In this document: one piece after another, positions 8,851-20,691 of the stretch
How the letters are laid out: every line of letters starts with the position of its first letter
Numbering within the stretch: the first letter of the stretch is position 1
Source: Symsagittifera roscoffensis
Lineage: Eukaryota > Xenacoelomorpha > Acoela > Convolutidae
Direction of reading: 5' to 3'
Assembly (NCBI RefSeq): GCF_963678635.1
Contig: NC_087069.1
Location: 17,394,660 to 17,458,659, forward strand
DNA length: 64,000 nt
Notes under the pieces: generated by a model
The model's database searches: none
Seen by the model: the letters and a program-made list of their open reading frames with translations, nothing else
What the model was told of the DNA's origin: nothing
Position numbers and translations under genes: made by a program

Positions 8851-11579
8851 TCATGCTTTGGCTGTTGGTGTTGAACCTTTTAAGATGAAGATATATCAAT
8901 TTTGTTGCCAAAAAACTATTTGAGTCCAGTTAAAGAGCAGTTGAGCAGTCGACAGAGAACATTCGACATTTTCGAACAAAGGCAATTACTTTGTGGAAGT
9001 GATGGACCAACCAATTTCCAACTTCAGGCAAATTCGAACAAACTCGAGCAAGGTCGATTAAAATCGAGCAATGTCCGGTGAAGCTGAGCAAAGTCCAATA
9101 AAAGCGGAAAATGTCTGGTAAAGTCGAGCAATTTCGCAAACGGGCATCTTTTGACTCAAAAAAAGCAAAAAGTGACATCGGTCGATTGAAAAAGTCGAAA
9201 ACGTTCATCATTTGATGGTTTTGGTTGAGTCTTGCTTCTAGCAACTCAACTCGGGCAGCCGTGCTTGACTCTTATTGATTGTTTGGTACAGATTAAAGTA
9301 AAAAAGTAATATTGTTCTTCTGCCTGCAAAAACTGATTGTTCAGATCATTTTTGAACTCATTTGGTCACTATTTTAAGTTTATGTTACCGACAATAGTTT
9401 CTGCCGACAAAAAACTTAAATACATTGTGATGAAGTTGAAAACCCCAAGGTGTATTATACAGTTTAAAGTTTGAACACAAAATATACAAAAAAGACTCTC
9501 TGAAAAGTTAGCCTCACAAGTGGTTAAATTTTCCTTTGCAACAGCTAATTCTACTTTTTTACCAACGTTAAAAGAACAAAAAGTAAAAAGTAAAATAGTC
9601 TCAAAATCAAAACATTAAAAAATTAAAGAGACATTGTATCCGTCGGAGAGAATGAATGAACCAAGGTCAAAGTAGCAAGAACATGTTAAAATAAAAAGGT
9701 TATTTTACTGCAAACTGAGTCAATCACAGCAAACAACTCAGCGGGAAAAAAATTATTTAACCAATATTACAAATAGGGATTTGATCTTTTTTCCCGTCTG
9801 ACGAAGGTTAACAAAATAAAAGTTTCTATTTACGCTGTAAAAACTAGTATACCCGAGTGGATAAAACACTGGTATGGTTTAATTGTTAGAGATTAATATA
9901 TATCAAAAAAGCAGTCAAGCAACATCAATGTAAATAACGCCGCTACTCCAAAGAGAAAAAAAAATCATTAACACTACAGATAATTGTAGGTGATATTAGG
10001 ATTACAACTTAACAGCATTCAAAAGGTTATGACATGACTAAATAAAACTATTGATCAACCAAAACAAAGTTTTCAAGTCGAAAGTAATAACTTTACGGTG
10101 GTAGGGACTAAAATTATTTTCCAGTTCTGTGTTAAAGATTTTTTATCCATATTCACTGCGCGGTCGAATCTTTCGTATCATAAGCAATTTTTTCGTTTTG
10201 AAAACTTTACTTCGCTAGTTCTCAATTATCAAAATATCCTTCAAATTGTACCATTTTTGACCAAAAGCGTTAATTTGTGCCTTAAGCGGTAAACTGGTAT
10301 TACGATACTCTTCTGTCACTAAATTATTAAAGAAGCACATCACATATCTTGACCCACTAGCCACTCAAACGACTGCAGTCAATTGCAATTGTTTCTACGC
10401 AACCCAGTTTCGATTTTCTTATGCTAATGGAAAAATAGTGTACAAAGCGTTTGTTGAAGTAGTTTGTTCCAAACAGATTCTTAAAAAATTTCCTGCTGCT
10501 TGTCGGGTAATTGAAGAAGTTGGAAACCTTCAAGATCAATCTTAGGTGCTGTAATCTAAGATAAATACAATAGAAATTATCAAATAAATGACCAAAAAAT
10601 ACTCTCAAAATTTGAGCATGTCTGACATCACATTAAAACTCGTTTTGTATCGTAAACTGTTTTGTTTTGTTTGTCTCGATGTACATGAGAGCAGTACTTT
10701 TCTGATCGATATACAATGCTATCGAAACTACACTAGTTGATAAAGCACTGTTTTGTAACGGAGACGGAACTCAGGTCTCCTAAATGTTTTGGTAAAAGAC
10801 TGTTGGTACATGTTGTAGATGCCAGTGAACAACCTAGCAGAATTTCTTTGGATTCAGCCATTTTTGACAATTTTACACCTTCAGAAACTGCTCAGATTTC
10901 ATCAACCCGGAATCTAGCGGAAGAGTCTGAGAAGCTTTTCTCAATCGACCAATCATTTAGCGCTGAAAAACTTCGACGGTGCAGTGTATATGGATAAAAA
11001 ATCATGGGGTTTTCAACTTCGTCAAAATTTATAAAAAGTTTTTGTCGGTAGAAATTTTTGTCGGTAAAATAAACTTAAAATGTTTCCAAATGAGTTCAAT
11101 ATTGATCTCAACAATCAATTTTGGTAGGAAGAAGAACAAATTACATTTTTGTCATGAAACTGAACCAAACAATAATAGTCAAGCACAGCTGCCCGTGTTG
11201 GGTTGCTAGCCGCAAAGTTCGACCAAAACACTCAAATGATGAACTTTTTCGATTTTTTTAACCACTTTTTGCTTTTTTGCGTCAAAAGATGCCCTTTGCG
11301 AGCTTGTTCGACTTTATCGGACATTTTTCGCTTTTAACGGACTTTGCTCAGCTTCAGCGGAAATTGATCGATTTTAATTGACTTTGCTCGAGTTTGTTCG
11401 AATTTTCCTGAAGTTGGAATTTGGTTAGTCCATCACTTCCGCAAAGTGATCGATTTTGTCCGAAAATGTCGAATGTTCTCTGTCGACTGCTCTTTTACTG
11501 GACTCAAATAGTTTTTGGCAACAAAAATTGATATATATCTTCAACTTAAAATGTTCAACACCAGCAGCCAAAGCATAAT
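8851..11579. mobile_element. 2.7-kb element with long (about 0.43 kb) terminal inverted repeats
   Basis: The sequence from ATGCTTTGGCTG (8853) to about 9294 reappears in reverse complement at about 11160-11576, including the words ACTATTTGAGTCCAG, GTCGACAGAGAACATTCGAC and a GGGCAGC-GTGCTTGACT block at the inner edges. The arms are diverged but colinear with small indels, so this is a foldback-type element or an old DNA transposon. The internal 1.9 kb contains no recognisable transposase. The best internal frame is 10737-10997 (+), Ser-rich with no motif. Inside the arms a TCGA-rich satellite-like texture (GAGCAAAGTCCAATAAAAGC) resembles the neighbouring foldback. No clear target-site duplication was identified. 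Confidence 0.6.
10737..10997 (+). CDS. Candidate exon inside the inverted-repeat element, product unknown
   Basis: An open frame of about 86 codons without a clear ATG; an acceptor-like ACGGAACTCAG lies near its start. The translation (for example ASEQPSRISLDSAIFD and NLAEESEKLFSIDQS) has balanced, protein-like composition and ends at TAA near 10995. No domain is recognised. If real it may be the remains of the gene carried by the surrounding element. Confidence 0.25.
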   Translation: MIKHCFVTETELRSPKCFGKRLLVHVVDASEQPSRISLDSAIFDNFTPSETAQISSTRNLAEESEKLFSIDQSFSAEKLRRCSVYG

Positions 11580-11770
11580 AAGCCTAAAATTTGCGCAATC
11601 CGCTGACAGTTTGCTGATTCCGCATACAATTTTCGGATTCCACTTACAGTTGCGGATTCCGTGACAGCTTAACTTAAGTTTACTAACATATATATTATTA
11701 TTTGTTCATGGACTCCACAAACTGGTTCCGGATTCCACACATTTTGTTGCATACTCCGCAAAGTTGCCTG
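11580..11770. repeat. Degenerate GGATTCCGCA minisatellite fragment
   Basis: Words such as GCAATCCGC, GATTCCGCAT, CGGATTCCACTTACAG and GCGGATTCCGTGACAG recur every 20-30 bp. They belong to the same family as the larger arrays at 15.5, 21.8, 38.8 and 45.0 kb. Confidence 0.5.
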
Positions 11771-11934
11771 TTTTTGGAGCGATTTTGAGCAACACAGTGT
11801 TTTAGCTGTGTGTCCGTGGAATCCAAAAAAACGATAATAAAAAATAGCAATGTTGCGGCTTCCGTGACAAATCAGATTTTTTAATGTGACCTTTTTAAGG
11901 TAAGGTTTTTGCTTTTTTAACAGAGAAAGACTCA

Positions 11935-12273
11935 ATGCCATTTGAGCTGGTCAAAATCATGAAAAAACAGCTCTTAGCAACACCCACGACAGGATTGAAG
12001 AAGATGACTCAAAAGCTCGGTCATTCAAAAAATAACTTCAAGGTTCATAAGAAAAATGAAGGAACGGATCACCCTCCATTTTTGAATCTTCCGATTCAAG
12101 AAAATTTCTTCAAAATTCCTTTAAAGGCAGTTTATTTCAAAACACCTGGACCCATCTCAGGGGAAGTGATTGAGCTTGCGACATGCAAAAGTATAAAGAT
12201 AACAACAGTTTCAAATTTGACACGGAAACTTAGCAGAAAACAGCCGTTAAGACCTAAGAAGACAACCATATAA
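11935..12273 (+). CDS. Basic ORF with a weak transposase-type HTH resemblance
   Basis: An ATG-initiated frame of 112 codons, strongly basic. The segment TPTTGLKKMTQKLGHSKN loosely resembles the N-terminal helix-turn-helix of Tc1/mariner-like transposases (pattern: small residue, L-x-K-M/A-x-x-L-G-x-S). The remainder (for example HPPFLNLPIQENFF) matches nothing I recognise and no DDE/D catalytic segment follows. It could be a relic or a chance frame. Confidence 0.25.
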   Translation: MPFELVKIMKKQLLATPTTGLKKMTQKLGHSKNNFKVHKKNEGTDHPPFLNLPIQENFFKIPLKAVYFKTPGPISGEVIELATCKSIKITTVSNLTRKLSRKQPLRPKKTTI

Positions 12274-12495
12274 ACAAGATTTTTTAGCTTTCGGCGAAAT
12301 AACTTGTAATCTCTCAGACACATTCCACAGCTAGTGGAAATGGATGACTTTTGAGGCTTTCCTTGAAGAGACATCGATCGGATTTTAACTTTAATGACAT
12401 AAAACTCAAGATTTTAGACGGACCTTGTATCAAAAGCCTGAACATACGTCAATCTGACAACTACCCAATCAGTGTAATCCAAGTGTAATCCCATT

Positions 12496-12695
12496 NNNNN
12501 NNNNNNNNNNNNNNNNNNNNNNNNNNNNNNNNNNNNNNNNNNNNNNNNNNNNNNNNNNNNNNNNNNNNNNNNNNNNNNNNNNNNNNNNNNNNNNNNNNNN
12601 NNNNNNNNNNNNNNNNNNNNNNNNNNNNNNNNNNNNNNNNNNNNNNNNNNNNNNNNNNNNNNNNNNNNNNNNNNNNNNNNNNNNNNNNNNNNNNN
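12496..12695. other. Assembly gap (200 N)
   Basis: Exactly 200 undetermined bases, probably a scaffold gap of nominal size. The true distance and content are unknown, so features on the two sides may not be as close as they appear. Confidence 0.99.
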
Positions 12696-13157
12696 CTTCA
12701 GACAATCTTCCTGACTTAGCACAATTGGTTAAAAAACCATGGAGCGAAACAGCGTCGATTGAAATTGTCTAGTCAGAGAAAACAAGAAAAACGTCCTTGT
12801 GTCGCATCCATAAACGATGTTGCCTGACAATTAAACGATTGCGGACGCAAACCAACCGTGCCTTGCCAATTGCAAAATTAGCTTTTCCAGCTGATTGATC
12901 TGGAGTCTAAAAAACATTTCACGTTTTAGCTCTGGGTTAGAATATGACCTTTTGACAAATTTAAACAAGAAAAACACGCTTTGTTTACGTAATGAACGGG
13001 TTTTCTCTTTCTGTAATCGATTTTTGCGAATGAATTTTTTTAAAATATGAAAAAGAAATACGTTACTGTTTCAGAAAAAAAACCTTGGTTTCAATCAAAT
13101 TTAAAAAATTTTTCTGGACCATTTTCTCAACTAATTGTTTTTTTTTTTTCATTTCAG

Positions 13158-13329
13158 TGAATACTTCTGCTTGAACAAATTCTGCACTTCTAAAAAAAAT
13201 CATCGCAAATATTACTGGAACGAAACGTTCAGCAATGAAAGGCTGAGTCTCGAGCAGTACAGACGGCTCAGTAGGTTCTCTTTTCAAATGGAACCTTCAG
13301 GTCTCTTTTTCAAGATAAGTTTTTCGTGA
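13158..13329 (+). CDS. Possible terminal exon, product unknown
   Basis: After a strong polypyrimidine tract and acceptor (TTTTTTCATTTCAG, ending 13157), a frame of about 57 codons is open to TGA at 13327-13329. It contains FCTSKKNHRKYYWNETFSNE and LEQYRRLSRFSF. No family is recognised and no upstream exon is found; the assembly gap lies about 460 bp upstream. Confidence 0.35.
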
Positions 13330-13804
13330 TCTGTTTTTTGTTGTTGTTTGAATTGCTATTTTTTTGTTAAAATTTAAAAGCCAGCGTAAACAATGCCAAG
13401 AAATGTGAGCAATTGTCTACGTTAGTCTTCGTACCTGTCAAACTAAATTCTCTTATATAGAAATATATGTGTTTTTGTTGCTAATATAAAAGAAAAATTT
13501 CCTTTTTTCTCATCTTTCTATTCGACCCCCTCCCCAAACAAACGCAACACACACGCAAAATTTTATCTAGCACTACAACAACGTTAACAGAAAAGAATTG
13601 TCAATTTTGGTGTTTTTTTGAGAATTTTCTGTTGTTTTTAAAGATTCTGTTTATTTTCAACAAGAAACATGAATTTTTTTTTTTCAAATCAAAACTTTTT
13701 CATAAAAAATTTCAAAGAAAAAAAGGTTTTCTTCTGTGTGTAATCTGTTCGGCAGATGTTTTTAATCTGTTTAAAATTTGCATGACACTTTTACCCAACT
13801 TTAG
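13330..13804. other. Non-coding, AT-rich
   Basis: Poly-T rich sequence up to the left edge of the large duplication. No supported gene. Confidence 0.45.
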
Positions 13805-14384
13805 AGCAAATATTGACAGAAGCCACAAAAGTCTGGTATTTCAAAATTTTCTCAAGTTTTCAACAGAATTGCCGGGTCTGCAAATCTTTTCATGAAGAAA
13901 TTGATCTTATAACTTTCAGCAACTTTTTCACTAAGACTAACTTGGGCCAATTTCTCAAAACACTAAAAGATGAAAGTGCTGTCAGATAGCTCATTCTTTC
14001 TTAAACACTATTCGAGACCAATAAGCAAAAACTACAGAAACACCTTCAATTTAAAAACTCTAGTTGTCGCGATGTTTTAACAAATTTTCTGAGAAAAAAG
14101 CTTAATCTGTTGTGAGCCATTTTTCTGGGTAATTTTTCAATCAATGCTTACTGAAGGGCATCTTCCCAGACCGTTTTAAGTGGGCAAAAACCATTAAATT
14201 TTAGAAGGTTTTAAATAGTAAGAAAGTTAGAAGTTATTTAGTTTAATGTCATTTGGGTAAAAAAATTCTGAGAATTTTTTTAATAAACAAAAGAGGAATT
14301 AAACAAAAAAAAAAATTTATTTCGCTTAAACAATTTGCTTGTCAAACAAAAAATCATGCGTGAAACTACTGACAAACAGATTTT

Positions 14385-14690
14385 TGAATTGCTATTTTGA
14401 TTTGAGAAAAGCGTTTGAAACTGTAAACCACGATATTTTAATTGCAAAGCTGAAATGTGTTTCATTTTGTTAAATAGCTCTCTGCTTCTAGATATCAATT
14501 TTTCAAGTTAGTTGGAAAAAGCTTTTGGAAAAAGTATAGTTAACTGGGAAAAGCATGTTTAGGTCCGCTTTTTTTCTAATTTACTCGAGTGATTTAACTT
14601 TGTTTTGCAGGACTTCGAGACAGATTTGTTTGCAGACGAAACTGAATTTTTCCATGCTGCCAATGTGAATGAAACCTTCTGATGGAAATG
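14385..14690 (+). mobile_element. Degraded LINE reverse-transcriptase fragment (block L, first)
   Basis: The frame at 14393-14470 encodes YFDLRKAFETVNHDILIAKL, matching the strongly conserved RT palm motif D-L-x-K-A-F-D-T-V-N-H-x-I-L of non-LTR retrotransposons. About 160 bp further, LFADETEFFHA matches the Y/F-A-D-D catalytic box, with Glu in place of the second Asp. Stops and frameshifts separate the two. This is a dead fragment; the motif style fits CR1/Jockey-type LINEs but the clade is not certain. Confidence 0.7.
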
Positions 14691-15289
14691 AAGAAATCCA
14701 CGAGTACTCATTAGAAATAACTGCTCAACCAACAATGAGTCAAAACTCCAATGAGTCAACTTGTGAGACAAAGTCAAGTTAGTTGGATTTTTTTTAAACA
14801 GAACAATGTGTTTCAAAAGATAAAAATTTATTTTTTGAAACGCATTTTCAAATTGACGAAAAATTTCAAAATTGACGAACAAGACCGAAAATGTTTCAAA
14901 AGATAAAAGTTTAATTTTCGAAACGCATTTTCAAGTTGAGAGAAAATTTTTGAAAAGAAACTTTCAAAACGAAAATTCTAGTATTCGGGATGGTTTTACA
15001 AAAGTTCTGAAAAATTCTTTACGTGTTGTGAACAAGTTTTATGAGGAACTTATAATAAAAGATCACTGCAATGCCACTTCTTAAAGTTTTTCAGATGGGT
15101 AAATTTTGTCCCAAATGGTAAAACCGAGACTTATAAAGTGTGGAAAAATTCAAGGCTAATTAGCTTATTGCTTGCTGGCTAAAGATTTGAGGAATTTTAG
15201 CCAGAAAACTTATTGCTTTTTTTGGCGTTTTAACCAAGAAGTCATGTGTCAGTGCATCGAATAAAATCATACGTGGAGTAATTGACTAA

Positions 15290-15520
15290 GACAATTTTTG
15301 TTTCGCCCATTTTGACTCAAAAAGCGTTTGAAATTCTAAGCCATGAGTATTCAATGGAAAAAATTGAGTGTTAAAAAGCTTTTTGCTTAGTGATATCAGT
15401 TTGTCGAATTAGATGGGAAATTTCCGATTACAAACCAAATTCGTCTGTTTTAGGACCATTATTCTTCTAAAAAGTATACCAGTGATTTAACTCGTCTTCC
15501 AAGAAATCTTAGAGTCAACA
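15290..15520 (+). mobile_element. Second degraded LINE RT fragment (block L)
   Basis: A diverged copy of the same motif (KAFEILSHEYSMEKIE, near 15340) is followed by SVLGPLFF near 15447, which matches the Q-G-S-V-L-G-P-L-L-F box of LINE reverse transcriptases. The fragment stops abruptly at about 15518, where the right-block copy continues into an F-A-x-x box. It is therefore truncated by a deletion specific to block L. Confidence 0.6.
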
Positions 15521-15860
15521 GGCCAAAATCAGATTTGATGCGGAATCCGCAACAGTGCTACTTTTCTTTGATCTTCTATGCTGTTTTGGATTCCACAAAC
15601 AAATATCTAAATCCTTGTACCGCTCAAAATCGCTACAAAATTAGGCGAATTTGCGAAATCCGCAACAGTGTTTCTGGAATCCAGAACAGTTTGTGGAATC
15701 CACCAACAAATGACAAAACAATTGTATCGTTAAATTGAGCTGTTCCGGAATCCGCAAATGTAAGTGGAATCAGCAAATTGTAAGTGGAATCCGCAAATTG
15801 TAAAGGGAATCCGCAAATTGTGAGTAGAATCCAAACTTTGTTTGCGGATTCCATTTACAT
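15520..15860. repeat. GGAATCCGCAA minisatellite, module A
   Basis: Tandem words of the type GTAAGTGGAATCCGCAAATT recur every 20-21 bp over 15755-15830, with more degenerate copies (GCGGAATCCGCAACAGTG, TTTGTGGAATCCACC) upstream. The core GGAATCC with flanking GC is near-palindromic. Equivalent arrays open modules B, C and D. Confidence 0.75.
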
Positions 15861-15939
15861 ATATGTTTATATGTGGTAACGTCTTAATTTATATCTTTTG
15901 TTTACTACAGGTGTTCATCAACAGTACATGACGAATACC

Positions 15940-16135
15940 AGTCTCAATTCGATCTCAATTTCGATCTAACCAACTTCGTCGCCAACTTCGATCTCAATTC
16001 CTGTAACCCAATTCCGATCCCAATTCCTGTAACCCAACTTCAATCCCGGTTCCTGTAACAAAACTTCGATCCCGATTCCTGTAATCCAACTTCGATCCCA
16101 GTTCCTGCCATCAGTTTCAATTCCTGCAAAAGGAA
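15940..16135. repeat. CTGTAACCCAACTTCGATCCC minisatellite, module A
   Basis: About six to eight degenerate units of 26-28 bp built on TTCGATCCCAATTCCTGTAA. The same array occurs at about 22025-22150, 39210-39375 and 45410-45620 at the equivalent place in the other modules. Confidence 0.7.
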
Positions 16136-16527
16136 CAAATTGAACAAACTTATGAAGTAAACTCGCACTTAAATTAATCAGTTCATTTCAATCAAATGAT
16201 TCAAGTAAATTAATTAAGGTGTTTTCAGATATAATTTGATAAGGCAAAGTTTTCGGGAAAATATTTTTATTTTTGCAATTAACCACTTATTTTAGCTGAT
16301 ATTGTTCAAGTTTTTTTTTCTTTTTATCTAAAACAGATTTACTCAAATTAGTTTTTTTTAATAGATAATTTACTTTCTATGAGCAAATTACACCAAACAG
16401 ATAGTTTACTCTTTGTGAGCAACTTTGACGGGCCGGCATATTTTTCAGACCATAACACATACTGCATGCATTAAAAAGAATAAGGCAATTTACGGTTAGT
16501 TTAAAGAAATCAAACAACAGCAAACAG

Positions 16528-18400
16528 TCATAATAAAACAGTCACGACAACAAACTGTATAAACAGTTCAAGTTGTTCACTCCAAGTCATTAAAAAATCC
16601 TGGGTGGACTCCTCTGTTTTATGTTGAAATACTTCTTGGTAGTTAACCTCGATGGGATATGTACCACAGCATGCATTTATATGGCAACGGATTGTGTTCA
16701 TGAGGAAATCTGTGTGTTCGTTGAACTTGAAAGATTTGATCAGAGTGTCTAGCTTACGTTCGTTTCTTGCTGGCAACAAAAATCATTTTTTTCCCCAGCT
16801 TAGAATCCCAAGATCGATGGCATCCAAAAATTCCTGAGGTTATAATGCCCAAAAATTTAGCAGCGCACTGCCTGGATGATAAACCAATGTCCTTTCTGGT
16901 TACTGGTGTAGCTGCAACCAATATGAAAGTTCGCCTTTTTTTTTTCTTCATCAAGCCATCGCATCTTTTTATTGCCAAAATTGTCGCAAAATTTAGGCCA
17001 ATTGTTTGAGTATTATTACTCAGATCGCAGCTAAAATTGTTCTAAAATGAAGCGCAACAGAATGAGAATAAAAAAAGAAATCAGATTTGTTTTTGGAAAA
17101 ACAACGAAATTGAATTAAACAGCCACATACCAAAAAATCTTCATCAGCAAGCGCTGCCAATACAGAAAGCATTCTCAGGGTGATATCCGCATTTTCGATG
17201 GAACTCATTCCAGCAGATGCTCGTTTCTTCGAATAATTGAATTTCAAATAATCAACACGAAATTTTTCTCCGGCGCGCAAGATAGTCGATCCTAGCTAAA
17301 ATCGCAAAATAGAATACGGTGTGTCAATAGAAAACGGTAAAACTACCTAGCTAAAATCACAAAATACAATACGGTTTATAAATAGAATACGGTAAATGAA
17401 ATACCGATAAAAATAAGAATCAGTTACATCTGGAAATGCAATTTTCAGAATATCAGATGAAATCGATGATCATAGAGAATATAAGGATAGTTCGATGTGA
17501 TTAATTAGTACGTTAGTTACACATTTGATTAGTTACACATTTGATATGTCACTTTCTGGCAACTAAAAATGATCATGGCGACTGAAAAAATTGTTCCTGC
17601 GGTTTTTCCTCCTTGTTTTTTTTTTGGATTTTAGCTCTGAGGGTTTTTGTTCGGATCTAGATTTCTCAGCATCCGTATTCATGAATTTTCGAAATCGTCT
17701 GGCAGTCATTCTCCTGCGACTCGTTTTCTTGACTCGCCTTGTGATTCGTTTCTCAACTAGGAGTACTTAACGTATAAACTGCCACTGCATGTTGGCCTAT
17801 TCCCCGCAGTATGGTGAGGTTTGTCGACCAAACGAAGTGTGCACTGGGATTGTGCACTGATGAAAATCCCTTTTTTGAAACTCCCAGCATGTTCAAAAAA
17901 GAGAATCGAGTCCCTGTGCAGCCGTCTGGGGTTAAACGATATTTTATCTTTTCTCGAACTCCGCCTTCTGCTGTTGACACAAGTACGTGGAATTTTCGTG
18001 TGTTTGTGGATTTTTTTAATATTCCAAGCTGCTGCGTTTTTTGTCTGTCTTCTGGGACACTAAAGATGGCACTTCCCGGTCAATCAGACCATTTAATCTT
18101 TACGCACCAATCGCTGATGAATGATAAAATTACAGCACTTTCCCAGATGGACGTGACGGCATCGAGGACTTGTACATTTTCTTTTACCTGAAAAGTTCTA
18201 CATATCATGATGACAAGGATGAGAAACTCTGATATATGACTGAGCTGAGAAGCGATTGAATGATTGAAATGAAATGAGTCTTGGCTCAAGAATTGACTAA
18301 TGACAGTTTTCACTGACAATTACGGCTTTACTGATAAGCACTGCACTGTCTAGTTCCACTTATCAGTTCGTAATCAATTAGCCGTCTTATCTTTAGGCAG
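16528..18400 (-). pseudogene. Gene X, module A: unrecognised multi-exon gene, minus strand favoured
   Basis: Several minus-strand coding-like segments lie in order from about 18390 down to 16528. The first is a hydrophobic stretch (HISEFLILVIMICRTF) ending at CAG|GTAAAA. Next is a frame with GGVREKIKYRLTPDGCTGTR, then a basic linker with KPSELK. An exon at 17131-17295 (AGEKFRVDYLKFNYSKK, then MSSIENADITLRM) has acceptor ATTTTAG and donor GTATGTGG. Last is a C-terminal segment with RKLDTLIKSFKFNEHTDFLM. Stops and frame changes break it. No domain is recognised. The plus strand has a competing 127-codon ORF at 17811-18191, so strand assignment rests on splice signals. It is head-to-head with the SET gene, about 250 bp apart. 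Confidence 0.45.
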
Positions 18401-18630
18401 TAATTAGGATGCTAGTGTCATCTGGTGTGCTGAAAAGAATGGAAAGTGTCGAAGCTATTGCTTGGTGGACTCTTATCTTGATATCCTGGTGTTTTGATGA
18501 AATTGGTGCTGATAAGCGATGGGAGCTTTGCCGCTAAAATGGAGTCAGTTCATCCTCATCTTGTGCTCAATAATAATTGCATCTCTCTTTTTTCACCCCA
18601 ATTTAGTAAAAACTTACGGACTCAAAGTAA

Positions 18631-20691
18631 ATGTCCAACGCCGAAAACTCATGTTCAGTGATTTCCAGTTCTCCATCACCATTTGCAGTGCCTTCCAAAA
18701 TCCCTGTGCCTCCGTCACCACTCGCAGCACCAGTGATGACATCAGTTGCTCCTCCGGCGCCGGTAGCCCCTTTGCGAGCACCCCCGCGACCTTTCGCCTC
18801 GCCAATTCCACCGACTTATGGGTAACCACATACCCCTCTGCGACATGTCAATTCAGGCCCCTCGATGGTACATCAGTGCCAGCCTCAGCAGTATCAGTCA
18901 TATCCAGCCTAGCTGGATTCCTACATGTCGGCATCACCGTATCCGAATTATCCTTGGCAATCGGCTTTTCCCCACTATCGAGAAATTGAAAGACAAGCGC
19001 ATGACCATGAGAGGCGAACCTACACTCCCACGCAACCACGAGCCCATGATCCCACGAAATTACAAGACCACATGAACGACGAGCCGACAGAAAGCCAGAA
19101 GAGGGATTATGAAGAGCCAGATAAGGTAGGCGAAACTGTAGTTCGAAGAAATAACTTCACATTACACAAGCCTGAAGGTTTTGGAAAACCAAATATTGAA
19201 ACTAAATCATATTCAAGTTTAGCAACCTGGAAAAACCTCCCGAGCCGAAAACCCGATAATAAACGAGACCCTCAAAGAAGTCATTTTACAGAATTTGCAG
19301 AAGTCGAATGACTGCGCCGATAAAAGAAACGGAACCTTGACCCACAAAGAACGATTGACCTTGTTCAGGGCCATTGTCACGTTTCTGTTCACGTGCACAG
19401 GGATGCTCGAGAAAATGATGGCTAGTACAGGGTAGAAAATTGTACCATACAGAGACCAGACCCATTTAAAGCGGATCAATATGAGCTATGTTGCTCAGCG
19501 GGCTTTTCGACACACAAAAAACACGGTGACGTCTCAACTGTTTTTCGTCAATTTATTTGGGAACGCGGTGTTCCGGGTTGGTCCACTAGTTGATCAGTTC
19601 AAATGCCAAGTAGATCAATCAATATAAAGTTTCAATGTCCTCCATAGGGATTTATTTATCAAATATGAAACCGACGTGGAATCACATGTTATAACTTCGT
19701 TTTTTATAGATTAGCATCATTAAACTGAAACCGTCGAAGCGCTATCTCGCACGTAAGGTTGCTAAGCTTATGCCTTTGTGTACCAACCCTACGTTCGAGA
19801 CGGAAAAGCTGAAGAGGCAAGCTTCAGAAACTCACCAGCAATTGGACGGATACAGCTACCAAGAAATTCTGTTGGCAGTGCGATCCCGACAAGATTCTCA
19901 ACATTAGGTTCGCCAGGTGCAGCGTACACAGATCTTTGTTCAGCAGATGACGACTTCCCATGAGCTGTCAATTAAAATTGGAAACTTTTACTCAAAGCAG
20001 AAGTGGGCAAACCATGACCTGAAGAAGGTGGTCGACCATGTGGCGAAGCTGCTCAATGATGGATCAAGGAGAAAGTTTCAGCCGCTTGAGAAAACCACAA
20101 AGCCTGAAGCATACCGCCAACGACATTGAGAGCGTTCCATATGAGGCTCAGGAAGAGTTGCAGAGTCGTGCATTGACCCAGAGCTGGGTCGGAATATGTG
20201 ATGTGATATTTCCCGTCTTTAGAAGAGGTATTTTTTAATTTTAATAACTCGATTTCTTTTTTGAATCAGTAAATTTTGAATCAGTTCATTTTTTAATCAG
20301 TGATTTCTTTTTACTAGGTTTGTTTGCTTTACAATTGTTCAAGAAAAATGAAGTGATGGTGGATTACCATGGCAAAGCCAATCAGTACTGTCTTCAACCA
20401 GGAGTTCTAAGTGAATACGTATTACAAATTGCGGGTCCTCCTAGGCGATTGATCGACGCTTCAAATGAGGAGTGCCCCTTACGTAAATGGAACGTTTGCC
20501 TGGATCGTTTAGCGAACCACGCAACCCAGAAGAAAAACGAGGCCAAAATGAAGATGCTAGAAGTTGTACATTCCAACATAGGTGAAAAAATAGTCATCCT
20601 AAAAGTCAGGAGAGACATTTCACCTTTCGAGCAACTGCGCTTTGACTATGGAGACAAAGTTGCTCAAGCGTTGTTTGACGACAGCAGTTAA
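18631..20691 (+). pseudogene. Proline-rich protein with C-terminal SET methyltransferase domain, module A
   Basis: Starts at ATG 18631 with a Pro/Ala-rich N-terminus (VAPPAPVAPLRAPPRP). Then come a charged region (DEPTESQKRDYEE), an exon ending 19609, an intron 19610-19709, an exon 19710-20227 with QASETHQQLDGYSYQEILL, a 90-bp intron, and the SET exon 20318-20691. SET signatures: GLFAL, VDYHGKANQ, RLIDAS, DRLANHATQ (the N-H motif), EKIVILKVRRDIS and LRFDYGDK. Spacing and the YHG and DYGD words point to the KMT5A/SET-8 (histone H4 Lys20) subgroup, which acts in the nucleus. Defects: TAA after PPTYG, TAG after SYPA, TAG in DSQH*VRQV, and a frame change before the last intron. The SET exon itself is intact. 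Confidence 0.75.

Noticed and set aside
12414-12722. ORF spanning the N run
   Set aside because: Almost entirely undetermined bases.
18614-18829. Minus-strand ORFs opposite the Pro-rich exon, and likewise opposite the SET exons (20394-20618, 26652-26876, 43626-43850)
   Set aside because: They mirror the GC-richer coding exons in the antisense frame and carry no motifs, whereas the plus strand has SET signatures.
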